A stretch of DNA of 64,000 bases, taken from NCBI GenBank assembly GCA_036346375.1, contig CM070502.1, forward strand, positions 16,282,924 through 16,346,923, in the 5' to 3' direction. The DNA comes from Guadua angustifolia (lineage: Eukaryota > Streptophyta > Magnoliopsida > Poales > Poaceae). Under the pieces are notes generated by a model. That model was given only the letters and a program-made list of their open reading frames with translations. It was not told the origin of the DNA and did no database searches. Shown here piece after piece: positions 57,481 through 64,000 of this stretch. Made by a program: the position numbers and the translations under genes. Each line of letters begins with the position of its first letter. Within the stretch, counting starts at the first letter, position 1.

Positions 57481-60415
57481 TGTAACATCCCAAAATTTGA
57501 GTTTTGGAATGTTTAAAATAAAAAATGAATCATTTGCAATTTCTTGAAATTAACCGAAGCTTAAATTGATTTTTCTAATAATTATAAGATTTTATTTGAT
57601 TAATCTATGCATCAAATTAAAGGTTTCCAATTTTTATTGGGTTCCTTGTGCTTCAAGGAATTTTTCTGTATTTTTGGAGATTTTTCTGAATTTATTTGGT
57701 ATTTATTTGAATTTATTTGGAGTTATTTGAATTTTTGGAATTTATAAAATTGGAAAAGCGTTTTTAATTTCCAAAATCTCTTCGGGCCGAATTTGCCCCG
57801 GCCGTTCCTCCTCCGCCCCGTTCTGTTCGCTGGCCCGCCCTCTCGCCCACCTCCGCGACGCCGCCAGGAAACCTAACCCTAGCCACGCCGCCTTCGGTCT
57901 CCGCGCTTGGCACGCCTCCCGGGGCTATTTAAGTCCCCGAGGACCCCAGTCCGAGGCTTCCCATTCCACGCCGCACACGCCGCTTCCTTCCTCGTCGGCC
58001 GAGACGCTGCCACCACGGAGAACGCCCTCGCCGAAGTGCGCCGCCGTCCCGAGCACCTTCCGTCGCGGTTTTCTTCGCCGTCGGTCATCCTCCGCCGTGA
58101 TCGGTGGCACCATCGAACTCGTCGCGTCGAGCTCTTCCGGATCCGCTACTTCTTCCGGCCGATCCGCTGCTTAAACGCTTAAAACTCAGCGCCGTCTTCT
58201 CCATCGCCGGTGAGTCTTGCCGCCGCTCACCGCCGAAGTTCTTCGCGAGCTCTCGCCGTCCGTCGTCGTCGCCGACGATCCAGATCGTGCCACGCCTCCT
58301 CACCCGCGCCCTCGTTCCTCAGCCATCCGATCGCCAACGGACGTGCCGGATCTCGCCGCGTGGCCAAATCCCGCACCCATGCTGCGTCAACGCCACGCCA
58401 GCCGCCACGTCATCGCCATGTCAGCCCTAGCCGCCGCGTGGCATGCCACGTCGTCGCGGTCTGCCGTATCAGCCAAATGTCATCTCGGTGCTCTCGGTCT
58501 ACCGTGGACCGAGCCACTGACATGTGGGCCCCGCATGTCAGTCGGCATTTATTTTCTTTTTCTGATTTTCCGAAAAACCGAAAATCCCAGCCAATCACAA
58601 GCTGCCACGTGTCACCCTTGGTGAATTTCTTTGATTTTCTCTGAATTAAATCTTCCAGGAGCCCGTTCTCCTTCGTCCGAACTCCGATTGGAGTGATTCA
58701 AATTTCTAAAATTTTGTAAAATTGAGCTCTACATTCCAGAGCCATTTATTTTCAATTTTGAGCTTGTTTTCTTCTCTGTTTTGTATTTATTTGGTTTCGT
58801 TGCTTTGTTTTCCGGTAGACGCGAATCCCGAAGGATGAACGGAGACTTTGAAGACCAAGAATCAGCACTTGGACAACAAGGCAAGTCGAGACCTTTGATC
58901 ATATTGAACCCATGTTTGCAAAAGTACTTTGTTTTATACAATTGCATGCTATTTGTGTAACAATGCTAGTTTACGGGAGTAGCTATTTACCTGTTTGAGT
59001 ATGCCCCTTTGATTATTGGAACGCCATGTATCCATTGTTAACCATAGGTTGGGACATTATTAGTTGGACATAATCATAGTACCAACCTTGGGTTATCGTA
59101 GCTATGCTTAGCGATGCTTAGTTGTCTGATGGGATTCATATCACCTGTGAGCTAATGTTAATCTTGACTTAATAAGATATTGAATTGTGGTCATGACCTT
59201 TGTTGTAAAACTTGTTGTACCATGGCGGGGATGCCATTGGTTTTGGGTTAAACAAAATGTTTCCCCTGCAATTGATCGTGCAAGATAAAGGGTGTCATTT
59301 AGCACATTGGAATGTGGCTGTCTTGCTCGAGACAATTTAAGGACTTAATCTTGTGCGCCATTGAACTGGGCCTAACCGTGCAACCACAAGTCCGGTATGG
59401 GACGGACCTAGTGATTATTTTGCAATGTCCAGACTTGAGTATTGCCAGTTGTTGGTGTGGGGTCCAAGATGGACTGGGTAGACCCACATGGCTCAAGAGG
59501 GGCCCCGAGGGGCTAAACCTTAGAGGGCACATCTTGGGTTTAGACATGCATTGTAAAGGCTTTGTAGTGATCTCTCTGCCGACACACCAAAGGAAGTGTG
59601 TTCTTAGCGCTTGGCATTAAGGGATGATCATGTCTTGTGGGTAAAGCCGCACAACCTCTCGCAGAGTGTAAGCTATTGAATAGCCGTGTCCGCGGTCATG
59701 GACAAGCCCGGATTTCACACGGGTATAGAGTATTTTCTTGAAATGTGGAATGGATGGGATGTGAACGGGAGTTCACCGTTGTTTTGTTGTCTCAAGCTAT
59801 CTTTGTTGAATTGTGTGGTTGATACTTGTTTCGAATGATGTAGGGTGATGCCTCGTCATTCTGTTCATGTTGTCTACCATTGATTTACCAATTATTTATT
59901 ATTGTTTTTATCAATCTGCCTTCAATCTATTTATTGTATTTAAATTCAAGTTATTGCTTTCTGCAAATGAACCATATAACTATCCTTTGTCAAGCGTGCA
60001 TGAATATATTGCATCATTTCCTACGGCTTGTTGAGTACGCTTTGTACTCACGGCTTTATGCCCCGTTGTTCGATTCTTGAGGAAGGACCAGGTAATGAGT
60101 ATCAAGAGGAGGAGTACTATGAAGACTACGTCGACTAGGAAGGCGTTTCCCCAGACGATTGCCTGTGGCATGTCGAATGGCCCGAGTTATTTTATTTCCG
60201 CTGCAATAGTTTATTTGTTTCTTAAGCCAAGCGGCATTGGTGTATGAACCTTGACTATAAGGTCGTTTGCTTTATTCAATAATAATTTGTTCTTCTTAGT
60301 TATTTCGATGTATGGAATGATATGTCATCTATGTTTCCACTGTGTGCACTAGCGTGATCCTGGACTAGTGCGGTATACACAGAGGGTTTCGGATTTGCAT
60401 ATCCGGGTCCCGACA
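57481..60415 (+). repeat. 5' LTR of the gypsy element
   Basis: It starts TGTAACATCCC and ends GGGTCCCGACA, 2,935 bp, and corresponds in inverse orientation to the solo LTR at 14730-17780. A promoter-like CTATTTAAG lies at 57925. The following GC-rich stretch (57940-58620) is probably the transcribed leader and yields meaningless long frames on both strands. Confidence 0.9.
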
Positions 60416-60419
60416 GAGA

Positions 60420-60432
60420 TGGTATCAGAGCC
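60420..60432 (+). other. Primer-binding site for initiator tRNA-Met
   Basis: TGGTATCAGAGCC, four bases after the LTR end, is complementary to the 3' end of plant initiator tRNA-Met, the usual primer of this retrotransposon group. Confidence 0.95.
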
Positions 60433-61001
60433 ATATCGACTGTAGGTCGCTTTCTTAGTTAGCATGGTCTTCAAATTTATTTTCTAAATCAAACCAACAA
60501 ATTGGTATTCAATAGTTTGTCTCTTCTCATCTTATTCTTAGGTTCTCATTCCTCTCCTTTGCTGAAATATTGCTTTGAAATTTAAATGGATCTTATCCCA
60601 TTAAACTTCTTGAAAGCCATGGATTTTCTGCAAGGTACCAAATCAAGGGGGACGATGATCAAGCCGTCGAAGAGTATATCCGAGAAGACCACCATATAAG
60701 ATAGGTTTGTGGTGCTCTATGGTGTTTGAGCATGCCATTCTCTTTTGGTTTAGCTACGTTTAGTCCGCGTATACTAGGATTTTTGTTGCTTGTGTGCCGG
60801 GTATGTTGTACACTTGCCCCCAGCACGGTGTTACAACTGTACCTTAAGTTGAAAAGTTTATTTGGTTCTTTATTTTGTAGCCTTTTCGGCTATGTCTTTG
60901 GTTGACCTTTGTTCTTGGGTATTACCTTCTTCCCTAGAGGACCTTACCACTTTCCTATTGCTTCTCCCTCTTACCTATTAAACCCTTGTGCTGCATCGCA
61001 G

Positions 61002-62270
61002 ATGGTTGACACTGCTCGAGCCGGTCGCAGATTAGCAATGGATGCCAATGCTAATGCCGCCCAGTGCACCCCGCCACCACCTCCTAGTGACAGACGAGAA
61101 CTTGGGACATTTCTTGGCAGCTCAGACTCAACTTATGAATACAATGATGCGAATATGAACAATATGATGAATCGCAGAATCGATCGTGATTGTTCTAGCA
61201 AACTTGTTGAACCAACAAAATCAAGCTGCTTCTTCGTTGTCGCCAAGACCTCCTCCGGCTTCGCCTCACCCAAGCTAGCAGAATTCATGAGGACTCGTCG
61301 CCTACCTTCTCCAACTCCTCGTAACCATTGGATGCAGATGATTGATTCGCCCATTGAAAAGAAGCTCGCTATTGCTCAAATTACGATCATGAGAAGGTTC
61401 TTTATGCCGCCATCGGTTTGAAGGCACCGCATTGAATGGTGGGAGAACTACATTGCCGCCCATGATGATCCTCAAACCATCACTTGGGCAGAAGTTTTCA
61501 CCGCCGCCATTCCCATATCCCCGATGGAAAGGTAGAGATGAAGAAGAATGAGTTCAGTGGAGCTAAAGCAAGAAGGGATGTCGGTGAGTGAATATCTCAA
61601 TAAGTTCACTCAACTTGCTCGCTATGCACCGTAAGATGTAGCCACAGATGATGCTCGCAGAAAAGGTTCAAGCGTGGGCTCAACCCAGATTAAAGGTACA
61701 AGTCATTGGCAACGACTATGCAGATTTTCAAAGATCCGTGGACAAAGCCATGCTCATTGAGGAGTCCTGTCGTGAGTTGGAAGAATCGCAAGAGGAAGAT
61801 GATGCAACATGGAGCTCATCGAATCACCCACAGAGAGCCAGTCCAATGCTCAACAAACCTTTGCTTTCACTACTCCTCCATCAAGATTCGTAACACTGCA
61901 TCAAAGACTCGCCTAGCTCCTTCAGGCAACCCTAACATCAACGCCAACAACAATCCGCATCAGAGGACCAGTAATCCAGCTGCAGGAGTCACATGCTTCA
62001 ATTGCCATGAGCGTGGTCACTATGCTAATAATTGCCCTAGGAAGCAAGCTGTGACACCTGTTCGTTTCAACTTGGGATCGACACCAGCCAAGACCCCCGC
62101 ACCAGGAGCAGGACGTGGAACATCTCAGACTCCAAATCAAGCTATCGAGACTCCACCGCCTATTGAAGAGGCCGGTGAATCATGTCACCACCGAAGATGC
62201 CAGTGCCGCACCGACGTCATACTAGGTAAGCTCCTAGTCAACTCAAAGATCCGCCATGGTTTTATTTGAT
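61002..62270 (+). pseudogene. Gag of the gypsy element, frameshifted
   Basis: A start codon at 61002 opens MVDTARAGRRLAMDANANA. The middle gag helices follow in different frames (for example RPKVEMKKNEF-like and SVSEYLNKFTQLARYAP readings near 61530-61630). A zinc knuckle, CFNCHERGHYANNC, is encoded at 61994-62035. At least three frame changes prevent one product. Confidence 0.85.
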
Positions 62271-64000
62271 TTCGAGCTACGATTCGCTTGTTTCTCGAAT
62301 TTTGCCGCAAATCATCACTTAAAGACAAGGCCTTTGAAAACTGCTTTTATTGGTGCAATCACCGTTCGGATTTGAGTACGAACCAAGGCGCCCGGTTAAG
62401 ATATTAATCGGAGGTAGAATTCTTAGCCAACCTCATTGTCCTAGACACCAAATCCCTAGATATAATCCTAGGAATGGATTGGCTCTCCAAGAACCAAGCG
62501 AGTTTTGGATTGTGGAAATAGAGAGATCACGTTAACTACCAGATGGAACAAAGCTAAAGTTTCAAGTCAGTAGATCGGTCAAGGAATAAAAGTTTGTAGT
62601 GCCAAAGGAATAAGTTTAGAAGATGTGCCAATTGCTAGAGAGTTTCTCGATGTGTTTCAGATGAGTTGTCGGAATGCCACCGGATAGAGATATAGAGTTC
62701 TTGATTGAGCTAGTTCTCGAACGCCACCCATTTCCAAGAGACCAGATAGGATGCCTCGCTAATGAGTTAGTGAAGTAAAGAAGCAGATCAAAGAGTTGCA
62801 AGATCGTGGTTTTGTTAGACCAAGTTCTTCGCCATGGGGAGCCCAGTTCTTCTAGTTGAAAAGAAGGATGGAACTCAGAGGATGTGTGTAGATTATCGTG
62901 CTCTAAATGAGGTCACCATTAAGAATAAGTACCTCCGCCAAGGATTGATGATTTGTTTGACCAGCTTCAAGGAGCAGGAGTATTCTCAAGATTGACTTGA
63001 GTTCGAGTTACCATCGCTTGAAGATTCAGAAGAGGATATACCCAAACAGCTTTTGTGACCCGGTATGGACAAAGATGAGTATACCGTGATGTCTTTTGGT
63101 TTGACCAATGCTCTCGCCTATTTCATGACCCCGATGAATAAAGTATTCATGGAATATTTAGACAAGTTTGTCGTTGTCTTTATCGATGACATTCGGTCTA
63201 TTCCAAGAGTGAGGCGTAACATGAGGATCACTTATGAAAGTATTGACAAAGCTAAGAGAACATCAACTCTATGCTAAGTTTAGCAAATGTGAGTTTTGGA
63301 TGAAGGAAGTTGCATTCCTAGGTCATGTTATATCACCAAGGTGTCGCCATTGACCCCGGTAAAGTGAGAGATGTGCTCAATTGGGAGTCGCCAAGACGGT
63401 AACCCAAGTCGAAGTTTCCTTGAATGGCGGGATATTATCGCCGTTTCATAGAAGGTTTTCTAGAAAAGCTAGACCGCCACCCAACTTTTGAAAAAGGAGA
63501 AGAAATTTGCTTGGACATCGAGTGTGAGCGAAGTTTTCAGAGCTAAAGAAGTGTTTGACGATCGCCTCAAAGGCTTATTTTGCCGATATCGAAAAAGATT
63601 TTGAGATATTTTGGACGCATCCCGTCAAGGACTCGGTTGTGTGCTAATGCAAGATAAGAAGGTTGTGGCATATGCTTGGCGTCGGCTAAGACCACATGAA
63701 GTCAACTATCCGACCCATGATTTGGAATTAGCCAGAGTGCATGCTTTAAAGATTTACGCCATTACCTCATCGGTAATCGCTGTGAGGTGTACACTGATCA
63801 TAAGAGCCTGAAGTACATTTTTACCCAAGCCGATCTCAATATGAGGCAAAGAAGATGGTTGGAGTTGATCAAGGACTATGACATTGGAATTCATTATCAT
63901 CCAGGCAAAGCTAATGTCGTAGCCGATGCTTTAAGTAGAAAGAGTTACTGCAATACCTTGATGATTAAGGAAAGTCAGCCAGCACTCTATGAGGAATTTG
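62271..64000 (+). pseudogene. Pol of the gypsy element (protease, RT, RNase H), decayed
   Basis: A damaged protease region lies around 62240-62480. RT pieces follow: VDYRALNEVTIKNKY near 62890, FGLTNALAYFMTPMN near 63095 and FVVVFIDD (63167-63190), where the family has F/Y-x-D-D. RNase H starts about 63605 with LDASRQGLGCVLMQ and continues YTDHKSLKYIF and HPGKANVVADALSRK near the window end. Numerous single-base frameshifts and stops separate them. It continues beyond 64000. Confidence 0.88.

Larger units (their letters stand above)
57481..64000 (+). mobile_element. Ty3/gypsy retrotransposon, runs off the window
   Basis: A 5' LTR (57481-60415), primer site, gag and pol are in the order expected of a plus-strand Ty3/gypsy element. 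The domain order (RT then RNase H, no integrase before RT) excludes copia. Gag and pol contain many frameshifts. The long LTR, the single CX2CX4HX4C knuckle and the RNase H wording are compatible with a chromovirus such as the Tekay/Del group; integrase and 3' LTR lie outside the window, so lineage is unproven. Confidence 0.9.

Noticed and set aside
57879..58644. Several 60-144 codon frames on both strands
   Set aside because: They lie in the GC-rich transcribed leader of the gypsy 5' LTR.

Overview
The window looks like repeat-rich nuclear DNA of a grass. The evidence is a GC-rich intronless lipase gene, a spliced gene with GT-AG introns, Ty3/gypsy and Ty1/copia elements primed by initiator tRNA-Met, CACTA and hAT elements, Tourist-like and fold-back MITEs, and a plant-type DD39D mariner. 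I cannot name the species from sequence alone. Only two host loci can be supported. One is a plastid-type class-3 lipase (phospholipase A1-I gamma/DAD1-like) at 6235-7866. The other is a mitochondrial-type enoyl-CoA hydratase gene at 27538-31395, followed by a broken tandem copy at 32972-35938. Almost everything else is mobile DNA, much of it nested.

Layout. 1-2600 is intergenic. 2603-3263 and 3274-4991 are two non-autonomous CACTA elements separated by 10 bp, each with its own 3-bp target duplication. The lipase gene follows. From about 8331 to 27200 lies one old gypsy element, probably of the Tat/RIRE2-like group, on the minus strand. It has LTR-like ends, a minus-strand gag remnant at the right, and plus-strand (antisense) ORF remnants at the left. 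It was later hit by a second gypsy LTR, two inverted copies of a roughly 2.5-3.3 kb repeat, a 3,051-bp solo LTR and two hAT elements.

The hydratase gene has eight recognisable exons. Exon 3 lacks one base (74 instead of 75 nt) and so shifts frame, but skipping exon 3 would keep the frame. A Mutator-like element sits in intron 5. The second copy has lost its start codon, has frameshifts, lacks exons 3-5, has a changed splice acceptor and a premature stop, and carries a 1,117-bp hAT element in exon 2 with a perfect 8-bp duplication.

37-46 kb holds MITEs, copia fragments, another hAT and a further gypsy LTR-like block. 46546-54868 is a mariner-like element inserted into an older MITE. It encodes a DD39D transposase split by two solo LTRs, both with exact 5-bp duplications, and it carries a truncated gypsy LTR. 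It also carries a convergent, highly acidic 207-aa ORF between transposase and right terminus; I regard this as the best candidate for something undescribed. 55.4-56.2 kb is tandemly repeated. From 57481 to the window end runs a Ty3/gypsy element with an intact-looking 5' LTR and PBS, and decayed gag, protease, RT and RNase H.

All boundaries were read by eye. Those with target-site duplications are exact; the others are approximate and marked so.
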